64,000 bases of DNA from an uncultured Poribacteria bacterium (GCA_951828515.1 OX639992.1:2334217-2398216), one strand, 5' to 3'. Positions 38,601-47,918 are shown, counted from the first letter of the stretch. The notes: a model not told the origin generated them from the sequence alone. Program-made: numbers and translations.

Positions 38601-41600
38601 CACTCGCGGCGAGTGCCGGGTTGTTAATTATGGATTCGCCCGTGGTGGGGTCGATAGCAGACTGGAAGCTCGACCGAGTTATAATCCCCTGTTTCCATTT
38701 GTTGCCGACGATTTCGATATCTGCCCACTGTAGCAGACCTTCTACGTTACCGGGTGCGTTTTTGCTTAACCAGAGTCGGAAATGTTGCACAAAAACCAAA
38801 CTCGGCAAGCGGGAACCTGCGGGCACAAATTTTGAGAGTGGAATACTGAGGAACATCCAACCGTTTGCATTTTCGCTTTTGACCCATTCTTTCGGAATCT
38901 CATTCAGTGGTATTGCAACCTCAAAATATGCATCTATACTGTCCAATACACCGTCACCGTTGAGGTCTTCGCTGTCCAGGATCTGGTTGCCTACACCGAT
39001 AGAGGTTCTTTCAAGCGGACCGTTGAGTCCCCAACCTATGTCCTCGCCCGTGTCGAGCGCACCGTTCCCACGATAGCGATCGATGTCTGAAAGATTCTCC
39101 AGGTCTAAATCCAATGCATCAATACGTCCGTCTCCATTTATATCTGTCAGCGTTTCTGGAAGATCTTCGCTATCCAATCGTTCATCTGCATCTACATCTT
39201 CGTTCACGACACCAAGGTTCAGATGTAGTGTCACAGTGTCGTCGCCTTGAACGCGCATCCAGATTTCAACGAAACTACGTTCCGAATAGTCTACCCCCGA
39301 TGCCGAGAGTCCGTTTGAGAAACCTCCCCATTCCGCGATTACGTCTGTAAAATTGTAGCCGATCTCCATAATGAGGCGTTCTTCGGTTGAGAGAGAGAGA
39401 GGTTGGATGGACGAGGCGGGTACATCGCGGTTTCGCATGTAGTTTCCGATTGCTTCCGTTTCGTTTTTGTCTTTCAGTACGACGTTAAAGACCGCTCTGT
39501 TCTCGTCGGTTGGTATAACAGAGTAAACGGCATCTCCAGAGGATGTTGGCGCGTCCTCTGATACGTGTGGCACACTGCTTGGTTTCCAATTATATTTCAG
39601 TGTCGGTACAGTCGTTGATTCCTTTGCCCCTTCCATGCTATCGATGAGCGCGACGCCGATGCTATTTGGATTGTTATGTGAATAAGCCGCTTCCCCACTG
39701 AAGTCGAATGAGAGAGGTAGGTTTCTCACGTTAATAAAGGGCAACAGGTTTAAAATACCAGCAACGTTAAACTCCCTTCCAAAACTCGTATTCACGTTGA
39801 ACGCTTGCAAGCGGTTTGGAACGCTGTTCACATCTGGTATTTCTGCCGGTTTTTGTCCGGTGTTGAGAATGTAACCCGTTGAGATCGAAAATCCTTTTTG
39901 AAAAACAGGATTGAAATAGTTCATCGAGCCGCCATAACTACCGTAGGAACTTCGCGATCGACCTCCTAAACTGCTGTAACTCCCATAGCCTCCACCATAT
40001 CCGCCGCCGAATCCACCACGACCGAAACCCCCGCTTCCGAAGCGAGATCTACCCCCGAAGCCCCCCAAACTCCCGCCTCTCCGTTGAAGTCCACCTGACA
40101 ATCCTTCACCAAAGGCATCCGTTCCTGTACCGAGCATATCTCCACTCATACTTTGTGTGCCACCTAACCTATTAAATCTATCCTCAAGACTCTGTTCCCT
40201 ATTGGACTTGGGCTTCGGTTTATGCGCATACTCTAACCAGACCCCAGCGACAGCTTGTTGTGAGGAACCGCCAAAAGGGGTCTTTTCAAATTCCACAACG
40301 ATCTCATCGAACTCATCGAGTTGTTTAAAAAAACGGATAGTCCCGACCTCATAAAGCATCATATAGTCGGTATCGCGGGTCAAAAGTTGTCCGTTCAACC
40401 GGACCGTCTCGCTGTCTGGGATCACAAACAAACCTACATTGTACGTTTCGGATTGATACGCGTAGTCCGCTATAATTGTGTAGATTTGGGCATCTGTGCG
40501 TCTGCCTTCGAGGTAGATAGCGGTGTTGTTAATCGAATCTCGATAGGCGTAATATGGATGACTTGCCTCTGTAATTTTAAACGGGTCTCTTGTGGGGAAA
40601 CGGAGTAAACCTCTGTCGTAGTCTATAAATTGTGCATCCACGATGCCATCGCCGTTTTGATCCAATCCGAAAATTTCGATGTACCGAACGGATCCGGTGT
40701 TCGTCTGAAAGGTTTCATTCTGCCCTTGTCGGAGGAGCGTGAGTGTAAAATCGCGTGGGCTGATGTTACGGTTACCGAGACTATAAACGTGCGTTGCCTC
40801 TGTACCGCGAAATCCCTTCTCTTTTAGCACGACGTAGCCGATTTCCTCGCCTTCTTCGTCAATCCTTCCATCTCCGTTCTCATCGACAAAAACTTTTTCA
40901 GTGTTACCAACGCTGCCGCCGCCGGCTCCTAAGTATTCATACGCAACAACGATGGTGTAATTGGCAGAAATCGGAGATAGGAATTCTATTTCACCGCTTT
41001 CGTAGTCAATATTGTAGTCCTGACCGGAGAATTGTGGGTTAAAGTAGCCTTGACTCGTCCGTTGACCCCCCTGATTGTTCCCTACAACGCCGTCGTCAAT
41101 GTAAATTTGCTCACTCCCTGATTTGATAGGCAGGTATGCGTCATGTAGTCGCCCATCTTCATCTTTGTGGATATGATAGAACCGGTTTTTAACGTAGTTG
41201 GTGTCTGGTATCTGAATCCCGCGCGGTCCATAGCCGTAACTGCCGCCAGCGCGCCGCGACTGTCCACGGAAAGTACGCACCTCGCGTATCCCCTTGCTTC
41301 GAGAATAGAACGCCGTAAGACGGCTATTTTTCCATTCAAAAACACCTTCGAGTCCGAACAGATTCCGATTGATGTTCAGAAAGCGAGTATTCGGCAAACT
41401 AAGTGTGATGTCGCCAAAGGAGATAGTTTTTATAATACTCTCGGGTGTGCCTTCGTACCAGATTTTGATCTTCTGTTCCTTTGTGCCGCCGATGCCGTAT
41501 CCCCCACCATATCCACCGCCGTATCCCCCATATCCACCGCCATATCCACCACTACCGAAGCCGCTACCGCCAGCACTATAGTCCATAGCGATATGCGTCC

Positions 41601-42516
41601 GTTGCCCGACGCGACCGTGTAGCCCAAATTGCTGAATCTGACGTAGATTAAATCCACTTGCGCGTGGAACGCCTCCGCTACCGTATCCCCCGCTATAACC
41701 CCCGTAACTTGAGCCGTAGCCTGAGCCATAACTGCTGTAGCCACTCCCATACCCTGAACTGTATCCACCACCACCGAAGCCACTACTGCCATAGCCGAAG
41801 CCTTCGTAACCATAAGACGAGGTGAGCCCTAAGTCAAGTCCTGATGAGTAGCTCCCATATCCCCCTCCGTAGCCATAACCACCGTATCGGTTCAGATCCC
41901 CTTCACCGAAATAGTGGGTTTTGTTCGCCTCTACAGTTACGGATTGTAAGCCTGTTATCCTGAGATTGGAATCCATCGGCAGGGCAATCCCTTTTTCATC
42001 CCGCTTCGGCTTCGGTTTCCAGTCATAGAGTTTGTTGAGATCGGTTAATTCGGGGGGAGACCGCCAACGTCGGAGACTGTCTAAGTAGGGTAATATGAGG
42101 CGATCGCTATCGGTTATCAGTGCTTCGTCTTCAGTAGATTCTGTAGCATCTTCCTGTGCCGTGTCTGTTTCCCACCATCCCGGCTGACTGCTGACGGCTG
42201 ACTGCTGACTGCCACGTTGCCAGATGAAGTGCTTTGGTTCGCTATTGTTGTCGAAGGCGTTACGGGTGAATAACCCAAATCCAGTTTTAGCGTTTGGGGT
42301 ATCAGAGGAGGGGCTATCGGAAACCGACTGCTGATTGCTGACTGCTGATTGCTGATTGCTGTTTTCGGGTTCAGCCTCTTCTTCAGCGATACGGCTTACA
42401 ACAACTTCAGACATTGAGCAGAGGAGAATAATAAGAATGATCCCAGTTTTTAATAGCAGGCTTTGCTTTTTTAAGGTTAACCGGTCTACAAAATTCGACA
42501 AAAAATGTATCTGCAC
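35653..42516 (-). CDS. SprA-like type IX secretion / gliding outer-membrane protein
   Basis: A 2287-residue exported protein. SprA is the giant outer-membrane beta-barrel translocon of type IX secretion in Bacteroidota. Similar landmarks here: IKIWYEGTPESIIKTISFGD, NRNLFGLEGVFEWKNS, DYNIDYESGEIEFLSPIS, SGEIWVNEIHLGDP and many beta-rich barrel segments (FHLGLSYNHDRVEEGRDFL at the end). Unusual: long Gly/Tyr/Ser tracts (about residues 215-330 and 830-880), Asp-rich DINGDGRIDALDL repeats, a tandem GRTEEGEDGVPNLPNSQP repeat and translated dispersed repeats. A signal segment is near residues 20-40. No other T9SS genes are visible here. The homology is judged from pattern, not search. Confidence 0.78.
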   Translation of the reverse strand: MQIHFLSNFVDRLTLKKQSLLLKTGIILIILLCSMSEVVVSRIAEEEAEPENSNQQSAVSNQQSVSDSPSSDTPNAKTGFGLFTRNAFDNNSEPKHFIWQRGSQQSAVSSQPGWWETDTAQEDATESTEDEALITDSDRLILPYLDSLRRWRSPPELTDLNKLYDWKPKPKRDEKGIALPMDSNLRITGLQSVTVEANKTHYFGEGDLNRYGGYGYGGGYGSYSSGLDLGLTSSYGYEGFGYGSSGFGGGGYSSGYGSGYSSYGSGYGSSYGGYSGGYGSGGVPRASGFNLRQIQQFGLHGRVGQRTHIAMDYSAGGSGFGSGGYGGGYGGYGGGYGGGYGIGGTKEQKIKIWYEGTPESIIKTISFGDITLSLPNTRFLNINRNLFGLEGVFEWKNSRLTAFYSRSKGIREVRTFRGQSRRAGGSYGYGPRGIQIPDTNYVKNRFYHIHKDEDGRLHDAYLPIKSGSEQIYIDDGVVGNNQGGQRTSQGYFNPQFSGQDYNIDYESGEIEFLSPISANYTIVVAYEYLGAGGGSVGNTEKVFVDENGDGRIDEEGEEIGYVVLKEKGFRGTEATHVYSLGNRNISPRDFTLTLLRQGQNETFQTNTGSVRYIEIFGLDQNGDGIVDAQFIDYDRGLLRFPTRDPFKITEASHPYYAYRDSINNTAIYLEGRRTDAQIYTIIADYAYQSETYNVGLFVIPDSETVRLNGQLLTRDTDYMMLYEVGTIRFFKQLDEFDEIVVEFEKTPFGGSSQQAVAGVWLEYAHKPKPKSNREQSLEDRFNRLGGTQSMSGDMLGTGTDAFGEGLSGGLQRRGGSLGGFGGRSRFGSGGFGRGGFGGGYGGGYGSYSSLGGRSRSSYGSYGGSMNYFNPVFQKGFSISTGYILNTGQKPAEIPDVNSVPNRLQAFNVNTSFGREFNVAGILNLLPFINVRNLPLSFDFSGEAAYSHNNPNSIGVALIDSMEGAKESTTVPTLKYNWKPSSVPHVSEDAPTSSGDAVYSVIPTDENRAVFNVVLKDKNETEAIGNYMRNRDVPASSIQPLSLSTEERLIMEIGYNFTDVIAEWGGFSNGLSASGVDYSERSFVEIWMRVQGDDTVTLHLNLGVVNEDVDADERLDSEDLPETLTDINGDGRIDALDLDLENLSDIDRYRGNGALDTGEDIGWGLNGPLERTSIGVGNQILDSEDLNGDGVLDSIDAYFEVAIPLNEIPKEWVKSENANGWMFLSIPLSKFVPAGSRLPSLVFVQHFRLWLSKNAPGNVEGLLQWADIEIVGNKWKQGIITRSSFQSAIDPTTGESIINNPALAASGETLSTSTIVEDTLEKFIVGTRDNFSYDAYQSAYLDIEDNELFKKLHPFTATSLGFQTQQQREQTLSLEYYLFPGSYGITSKQLKGLTQSEGQDFSKHDTLRFWLYGDKSDTIFVLQLAPTVRTGYRSSFYSSDPFINQTQQEEDINVFENITDYYEYTVPIDFEGWKLIEIDLRDLRGNDYPDVAKVENPEPQARNEMEGDSTQTNVSHETDLTEPQGTIEEPDGQPDGFTVRGTNSTQLSIKNIGGILLGIRNDTGREISGEIWVNEIHLGDPLVRAGWARRGDMAVSLGRIVKLRGGYASQDKDFESGAGEVGRQRLSSRGYSTTNNDFNIDADVTLFPWLPIRYGIRHQDTETESQRGSYSSFQSGKSEIRTRDISVQFIQNPYPNLGFAYNFQDFWNERQGTQISHLYTGSFRYELGSKLGVNVQYRHEDRLAKPETATEASSGASTSFYSYGYGRNRDEKTDSGTITFNISPTSIFSLNPSYDVRRTLERREEENPTSRFAGNITTGPETPLSEEEASAPEDTKWSIAEREHRLSLTPRLNRDLLGMRPTVTSRMSFRENWFREQKNASLNGNVSFGVNLRVQKWFGWFLKEGDGRTEEGEDGVPNLPNSQPSTQEEDGRTEEGEDGVPNLPNSQPSTQEGTDNYTEQLRENGIDETQIQELEENRGDWIERDKIAVSNQQSAVSKNGSQPTVSDSQHKDGILPRILKSFTVSTNANFTATESYRQLASGLSMLEIYSLADDAKERTNSRRGNRYTVRSSVDPWNWASFGTNVSTSDTFRKSSGTTYVQNTNAYEADVKLKARETSSFQLRYSYTTRNNGTLDNILGDSKAHIPSLSWMQTWGKETRTSLGVRTTLRDQLRSGIRSNAFIVTPNLSIEYKYSTENGIRIPFFGRIPLKHDLDLTNTLSWAIRREQYGANLEERSERYETTLRVGYKVSTHITANFHLGLSYNHDRVEEGRDFLSIATALTVRGEIQ
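36664..36815. repeat. Tandem 70-80 bp repeat in the sprA homologue
   Basis: Two near-identical units containing GGAAGGTTGGGAGTTTGG and CACTCCGTCCTC encode GRTEEGEDGVPNLPNSQP twice. The TGGAAGGTTGG motif also occurs between genes at 31275. Confidence 0.85.
37928..38030 (-). repeat. Dispersed RBS-type repeat translated inside the sprA homologue
   Basis: Minus strand: AGCCCGTAATGAAATGGAGG at one end, GACCTGACCGAACCGCAAGG at the other. The tail now reads in frame as DLTEPQGTIEEPDG. Reading frame is kept throughout. Confidence 0.8.
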
Positions 42517-42788
42517 GTATATCCCTGATTTTTTCGTATTAACTGCATTTCTGTCGGTACTAAGACCGCGGCGTGATAAGCCTTATAAAAGCTGTCTATT
42601 TGCAGTAATACGGGATTTAAAATTGAATCTTGATTGATTGCAAACGAAAAATAAACGCTTTCTGTTTACATAAGTTTTATTGTTGTCAGTTAAAGAGGAT
42701 GTTGTTGAACCCAACGCTCTCTTAACTGAAAACTGAAGCACCGCGCACTGAAAACCATTCTTCTGACAACTGACAACTACTAAAAACG
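42517..42788. other. Gap between sprA homologue and LamG gene
   Basis: About 270 bp with no gene. 42690-42780 is made of CTGAAAACTGAAG/TGACAACTGACAACT simple repeats like those elsewhere. Confidence 0.4.
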
Positions 42789-43553
42789 CTATCTCTCTTT
42801 AAGATGTCCCCACGTCAGAGTTAGTTTCCCTGCTGCTTCCACTGCTTGGAATTGTTTCGTGAGACTCTCCATCACTTCCTCAAGTTCATCGTCGTCGAGT
42901 GCTGTGTTGTAAACAGCGACCTCATCAATGATGCCTTTCAATGGTCCGTTTCTGCCATCGGGTCCTTGCGCGCCGATAATCAAAGGTGCGTTACTTGTTG
43001 CGGGTTTGCCGGCGGCTCCCCGTGGATTAAATTGTTCACCGTCGACATAAGGGATGAGATGCTTCTCGTTATACACACCCGCGACGAAGTGCCATTTATT
43101 GTCGGTAACGACTTTGCTGCCTACCTGTAGGTCTTGCGCACCCCCAGGAAGCGTGAACCCAAACGTCATCACACCGGGACGAATCCACATCGTATAGTTT
43201 CGATCTGGCCACGCTTCTTTACCAACGATCACTTGGTAGGGCTCGACGATCTTAGGCACTTTTATCCATGCCGTTATTGTCCACTGTCTAAGATTCATAA
43301 CATCTTCATGTGGCACGAGAACATGTCCGCCATCAAATTCGAGTGCCGACTCAAATTTTCCGCCAACCCACGCCACTTCGCCAACAATTTCGCCGTGGTG
43401 TCCGTTCCCTGACACGTCTTTGACAGTATTGCCATTGCCTTCGTCAAAGAGCCATACGCCTATCGCTTCAGCAGATGCCCTTTTAAGCTCGCCAGCAAAA
43501 CCAAAATACCAAAAAATGCTCACTGAAAGCATTAAACCTGTTAGCCTTTTCAT
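42789..43553 (-). CDS. Secreted LamG/concanavalin-like domain protein
   Basis: 254 residues. A signal peptide (LMLSVSIFWYFGFAGEL) leads into EAIGVWLFDEGNGNTVKDVS and GNGHHGEIVGEVAWVGGKF, with ITAWIKVP, WHFVAGVYN, YVDGEQF and LKGIIDEVAVYNTALDDDE, the strand order of LamG-type jelly rolls. Such domains bind carbohydrates or proteins. A second LamG gene is divergent 126 bp away, so the pair probably arose by duplication. Confidence 0.88.
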   Translation of the reverse strand: MKRLTGLMLSVSIFWYFGFAGELKRASAEAIGVWLFDEGNGNTVKDVSGNGHHGEIVGEVAWVGGKFESALEFDGGHVLVPHEDVMNLRQWTITAWIKVPKIVEPYQVIVGKEAWPDRNYTMWIRPGVMTFGFTLPGGAQDLQVGSKVVTDNKWHFVAGVYNEKHLIPYVDGEQFNPRGAAGKPATSNAPLIIGAQGPDGRNGPLKGIIDEVAVYNTALDDDELEEVMESLTKQFQAVEAAGKLTLTWGHLKER

Positions 43554-43690
43554 GTTTGTGTCCTCTTGTAGTTGTTTGTTGATTTCTCTCTATTTTAGCA
43601 GATTCGGAGCGAAGCTGCACATCTTTTTTCTATTGACATCTTCGCCCCTTTATGGTAAGATAATGAATATTTCAAACGATGGAGGAAATT

Positions 43691-44518
43691 ATGTTGCGAA
43701 AACTATCTATTCTGGGAATAGTTTGGTTAATGGCTATTCCAGTGCTGTTTGTCTCTGTAAGCGATGCGGCAATTGATTCAAAAAGCATCGTTGGCGTGTG
43801 GCTCTTTGATGAAGTCAATAACAAAGATATTTCTCCCGATTCTACCGAGAACGGCAATGATGCTGAATTGCTGAAAGATGCCGAATTGGTAGATGATGGA
43901 AAATTCGATAAGGCGTTGAGTCTCTCTGGCGATAAAGAGTTTCAGATTGCAATGGTCGAGGCTTCAAAGAGTTTGGACAGTTGTGCTGAGACATATACCA
44001 CGACGACATGGGTGAAACTCAAGAAAAAGGAAAAAGTCGTCCTGGGTGGTTGCTGTAACGACGACCATGCCATCATTAATTTCAAATATACGTGTCTGCT
44101 GAACATCTTTGGACCCGGACGCGGCGGCGGTCATGGTAAGGTCGAAATCGGCAGTGGTCAACTCGCACCGGCATGGGTCGCCGGCCCAACGCTCGTCAAT
44201 GACGATAAGTGGCATCACATCGCCTTCACTTACGATGGAAAGAAGATGATAGCCTATGTGGATGGCAAAGTTGATGCACAAGCCAATACGGGTGGTGTTT
44301 TCGGGTTAACGGGGCAGTCACTCCAGATTGGTGGCATGGCGGATCAGCGACCCGCGTGGGGTCTCATGGACGATGTTGCTGTCTTCAATACCGCGTTAAG
44401 TGAAGCCGATGTCAATGATATTATGAACGAAGGGCTTGGTAAACTCTTTGGGTTTACGCCTGTGTCACCAGAAGGTCGTTTGACCACGGTGTGGGCACGC
44501 GTGAAGTCGGAGCATTAG
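43691..44518 (+). CDS. Secreted LamG-domain protein
   Basis: The ATG at 43691 follows GGAGG by 5 nt; an earlier in-frame ATG overlaps that site and is rejected. Signal peptide LGIVWLMAIPVLFVSVSDA, then VGVWLFDEVNNKD, TTWVKLKKKEKV, WHHIAFTYDGKKM, AYVDGKVDAQ and GLMDDVAVFNTALSEAD. 275 residues. Ends with SPEGRLTTVWARVKSEH, close to the end of its divergent paralogue (AGKLTLTWGHLKER). Confidence 0.88.
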   Translation: MLRKLSILGIVWLMAIPVLFVSVSDAAIDSKSIVGVWLFDEVNNKDISPDSTENGNDAELLKDAELVDDGKFDKALSLSGDKEFQIAMVEASKSLDSCAETYTTTTWVKLKKKEKVVLGGCCNDDHAIINFKYTCLLNIFGPGRGGGHGKVEIGSGQLAPAWVAGPTLVNDDKWHHIAFTYDGKKMIAYVDGKVDAQANTGGVFGLTGQSLQIGGMADQRPAWGLMDDVAVFNTALSEADVNDIMNEGLGKLFGFTPVSPEGRLTTVWARVKSEH

Positions 44519-44579
44519 TATCACTGACGAGGTTAAGTGTTATCGGTTGTCGGTAGGAGGGGCGAAATCGGGAATCGGA

Positions 44580-44692
44580 GTGTTTTTGCTTGGGTGTTTT
44601 TCAGATTTAGGGGATGCCTGTGAAAGTTGGAATGGACGTTGTTCCTCCGCAAGGAAAAATTAAAAATCCGCAAGGAAAAATTAAAAGAAGTG
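44580..44692 (+). repeat. Dispersed RBS-type repeat fused to the next gene
   Basis: GTGTTTTTGCTTGGGTGTTT, a degenerate second hairpin, then two tandem CCGCAAGGAAAAATTAAAA units. The position 12 nt after the last AAGG is AAG, not ATG, so the tail is translated as PQGKIKNPQGKIKR. Confidence 0.75.
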
Positions 44693-45711
44693 CGATCATT
44701 GGCTGCGGTGGTAGGGCTTACGGTCATGCGAATGCCTATGAACATGTTTCGAGCGGTGAGTTAGTCGCGTGCGCAAACCGTTCAGATGTTGCTCGCCGTG
44801 AAAAATTCGCCGAAACCTTCGGTATCACCGGCTATGCGGACGCTGAACAGATGCTCCGCGTAGAGCAACCTGATTTGGTTCACCTCGTCGCAATGCCCGA
44901 CCAGTGGCGTGAGCTGATGCCGATGGTATCGGAATTGGGCGTTCCGGCGTGCCTCGTTGAAAAACCGGTTGCATGCGGTGTCGAAGACTGGCGTTTTCTA
45001 TTTGAATTGGAAGCGCGGACCTCCACAAAATTCGGGGTTGGCAAACAGTACCGGTGGCATCCCGATTTCACCAATTGCCGACAGGTGGTGGAGAGCGGTG
45101 AATTGGGCAAGATTCGCTTTTTAGACTTTTCGTGTGGGATGAACCTCACCGCCCAAGGCACGCATATCATTGATTGGGCGATGTCCTTAAACAACGATTC
45201 GCCCATTGTCAGGGTCTTTGGCACTGCGAGCGGTGCTGGATCGCTTGATAGCGATTATCCTGCTCCCGATACATCGTCGTGTCAGGTCTTATTTGAAAAC
45301 GGGGTCTATGGGTTATGGAACACCGGTTCTACTTCTCCACGCGTCATAGACGACGATACAATCTACAAGCACTGTCGCGTTGCCGCATACTGTGAGAACG
45401 GGCACGTCCTCTTTGAGGAATTCAACGGGTGGGAAATCGTCACCCCCCAGCTGACTGAGAACGGCGTGCAAACCCCCGATTCTTGGCGTGCAAAAAACGA
45501 CCTCGCACAAGCCAATCTGACGCAGGCGATGTTCGACTGGATTGAAGACGATGCCCGTCCAGTCGAAACAAATCTAAAACTTGCATTACACCAATTCAAT
45601 GCGATTTTGGGCATCTATGCGAGTACCATTTCTCACAAACCAGTTGACCTCCCTTTTGACCCACCAGACAACCTTGATCTCCGGATTCGTGGGGCGTTGT
45701 CTCGTTCATGA
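44614..45711 (+). CDS. Gfo/Idh/MocA-family oxidoreductase
   Basis: 365 residues. SAIIGCGGRAYGHANAYEHV is the Rossmann NAD(P) site, CLVEKPVACGVEDW the conserved EKP motif, and GVGKQYRWHPDF starts the C-terminal substrate domain; HIIDWAMSLNND fits the catalytic His/Asp area. The family oxidises or reduces sugars and sugar alcohols; substrate unknown. The first 24 residues look repeat-derived, since no in-frame start lies nearer the Rossmann fold. Confidence 0.85.
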   Translation: MPVKVGMDVVPPQGKIKNPQGKIKRSAIIGCGGRAYGHANAYEHVSSGELVACANRSDVARREKFAETFGITGYADAEQMLRVEQPDLVHLVAMPDQWRELMPMVSELGVPACLVEKPVACGVEDWRFLFELEARTSTKFGVGKQYRWHPDFTNCRQVVESGELGKIRFLDFSCGMNLTAQGTHIIDWAMSLNNDSPIVRVFGTASGAGSLDSDYPAPDTSSCQVLFENGVYGLWNTGSTSPRVIDDDTIYKHCRVAAYCENGHVLFEEFNGWEIVTPQLTENGVQTPDSWRAKNDLAQANLTQAMFDWIEDDARPVETNLKLALHQFNAILGIYASTISHKPVDLPFDPPDNLDLRIRGALSRS

Positions 45712-45794
45712 TATGGGTGTTCTCAAAGAGATTCTTGCAAATACCTTCCTGAAAAAATGTCCTAATTTCTTCGTAGAGCAGTAGTATTTTCAAA

Positions 45795-47918
45795 CTAATT
45801 GCCAAGGGCAGCCGCGACTTGCACAAGATCCTGGATGTTGATAATGCCATCGTCGTTAACATCTTCATCATTTTCTTCTCTATTCCCAAAGTTGGAAGCA
45901 ACAAGCACTAAATCTTGGATATTTATAGCTCCGTCGTCGTTGACATCCTCCGGCGTTTTTTTAGGTTCTGGTGGTGTGAGTGTGCCTTCCCACAAGAGCA
46001 CCGTGCCGTCATAACTTCCACTCGCAAGCGTGCGACCATCACGGCTGATAGCAATCTTTGAAACCTCCTCCGTATGACCGCTAAGCGTTTTCAATTCCCG
46101 TTTAGTGGCGATATCCCACAAGACAATATTATCAAAATTCCCGTATGCGATCGCACGACCCTCCGGGCTGAAGGCGACATTTTTTCCAATGAAGACTCCA
46201 GAGGAATAGGGTATTCCAGATTGTAAGGGAGGTCCAAGGGGCTGTCCGGTGGCGACATCCCATAAGATAATTACCTCGCCCGGAGTATAATCCCTACTCG
46301 GTGATCGGTCTTGACTCCGACTCGCAAGCATGTCGCCGTTCGGACTGAAAGCGAGGCTTCTGATTTCACTCGTATGTCCAGTGAGCGTTTTTAGGTGTTC
46401 TCCGGTGGCGACATCCCACAAACGAATGGTTAAGTCCCAACTTCCACTGGCGAGTGTCCGTCCATCAGGACCGAAAGCAAGACTTGAAATCGAACTTGTA
46501 TGCCCTGCGAGGATTTTCTCGGTCTGTCCGGTGGCGACATCCCACAGTCGGATAGTATAGCCTCCCCCAGTACCAGCGAGTGTCCGTCCATCAGGACTGA
46601 ACGCAAGATTGAAAGGCACACGTTCTGTGGGAATGATTTTGCGCGTGCCGGTGTCAACATCCCACAAGATGATCTCCGGTACGCGATCTGCGCTACTCGC
46701 AAGTGTTTGTCCATCTGGACTGAAGACGATACTATTAACGCGCTTATCGTCCTCATCGTGCCCAATGAGTGTGTGTTTCTGCTGTCTCGTCCCAACATCC
46801 CACAAACGAATGATGTTGTCATCATTTACGCTCGCAAGTCTGCCGCCATCGGGGCTGAGAGCGACGTTTGTACCTCTACCTGCATGCTCCGTGAGGGTTT
46901 TCAGTTCCTCTCCCGTGTCAACATCCCACAAGCGGACGGTGTATTCTCTAAAACCGATACTCCCCGCAAGTGTTTGTCCGTCGCGACTGAAGGCAACGCT
47001 TGATACATTCGCCACAGAACGATCAGCGACGTTTTTCAGATGTTCTCCCGTCGCAGCATCCCATAAACTGATCGTGCTGCCATTGACACCTCGCCCACCA
47101 CAACTTGCAAACATCCGACCATCCGGGCTGAAGGCTATATCCCGAACAGCACTCGCATGCCCTGAGGGGATCGCCTTGGGTTCGATACCGGTAAGACCCC
47201 AGAGAACAATGTGTCTGTCCTTACTTCCGCTCACCAGCGTTCGCCCGTCAGGGTTGAAGGCAACGCTGGTAACATTCCCTCTATGCCCAACAAAAATTTT
47301 TAGGGGTTTGCGGGTGCTAACATCCCAGAGCCGGGCGGTGCGGTCCACACCCCCACTGGCGAGTGTCTGTCCATCCGGACTGAAGGCAAGACTGGTGACA
47401 TCAAGTGTATGTCCGGTGAGGGTTTCCAAGTGTTCTCCGGTGGCGGGGTCCCACAAATCAATCTGTCCAAAGCCACTACCGCTCGCAAGCATATCTCCAT
47501 CGGGACTAAACGCGACACTACTATGGAGACCCCACCTATCATCCTTGCTAAAGGTTTTCAGGTACTCTCCCGCCGCAATGTCCCAGAGTTGGATGCTGTC
47601 CGAACTCGTACTGGCAAGTTTCGTACTATCTGGACTGAAGGCGACGCTGCTGACATCCCCTCTATGCTTCCCGGTGAGCAAGGCAAGTGCTTGGTAGGTC
47701 TTTGCGTCATATATCCAAACACCGCTTGTGCTGCCGACTGCGAGTCGTGTGCCATCGGGCGAGAAAGTTATAGGACCGGTTGTGCGACCGCTACCGAGGC
47801 GCGCTTTAGCGTCTTCGGGTAAATGCCATTGCGTATGGTCTTGGGCAAAGCCAGTCGGTAGATACACCGTTGATAATAGAAGGAAGGTGCAAAGAAATGA
47901 AGACAACTTAGGTTTCAT
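45795..47918 (-). CDS. Secreted WD40 beta-propeller protein with C-terminal dockerin repeats
   Basis: 707 residues: signal peptide (LSSFLCTFLLLSTVYLPTG), then about fourteen WD40 repeats with SVAFSPDG...LASGS...IRLWDVATG cores, enough for two propellers, then two Ca-binding dockerin segments DVNDDGAINIQDLVLVA and DVNDDGIINIQDLVQVA. Dockerins bind cohesins in cellulosomes; similar repeats are also used alone in secreted proteins. No cohesin gene is visible here. Likely an extracellular or surface scaffold. Confidence 0.9.
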   Translation of the reverse strand: MKPKLSSFLCTFLLLSTVYLPTGFAQDHTQWHLPEDAKARLGSGRTTGPITFSPDGTRLAVGSTSGVWIYDAKTYQALALLTGKHRGDVSSVAFSPDSTKLASTSSDSIQLWDIAAGEYLKTFSKDDRWGLHSSVAFSPDGDMLASGSGFGQIDLWDPATGEHLETLTGHTLDVTSLAFSPDGQTLASGGVDRTARLWDVSTRKPLKIFVGHRGNVTSVAFNPDGRTLVSGSKDRHIVLWGLTGIEPKAIPSGHASAVRDIAFSPDGRMFASCGGRGVNGSTISLWDAATGEHLKNVADRSVANVSSVAFSRDGQTLAGSIGFREYTVRLWDVDTGEELKTLTEHAGRGTNVALSPDGGRLASVNDDNIIRLWDVGTRQQKHTLIGHDEDDKRVNSIVFSPDGQTLASSADRVPEIILWDVDTGTRKIIPTERVPFNLAFSPDGRTLAGTGGGYTIRLWDVATGQTEKILAGHTSSISSLAFGPDGRTLASGSWDLTIRLWDVATGEHLKTLTGHTSEIRSLAFSPNGDMLASRSQDRSPSRDYTPGEVIILWDVATGQPLGPPLQSGIPYSSGVFIGKNVAFSPEGRAIAYGNFDNIVLWDIATKRELKTLSGHTEEVSKIAISRDGRTLASGSYDGTVLLWEGTLTPPEPKKTPEDVNDDGAINIQDLVLVASNFGNREENDEDVNDDGIINIQDLVQVAAALGN

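Noticed and set aside
41369-41813. Pro/Tyr-rich and Gly/Val-rich ORFs opposite or shifted in the Gly/Tyr tract
   Set aside because: They are shadows of the low-complexity coding tract.
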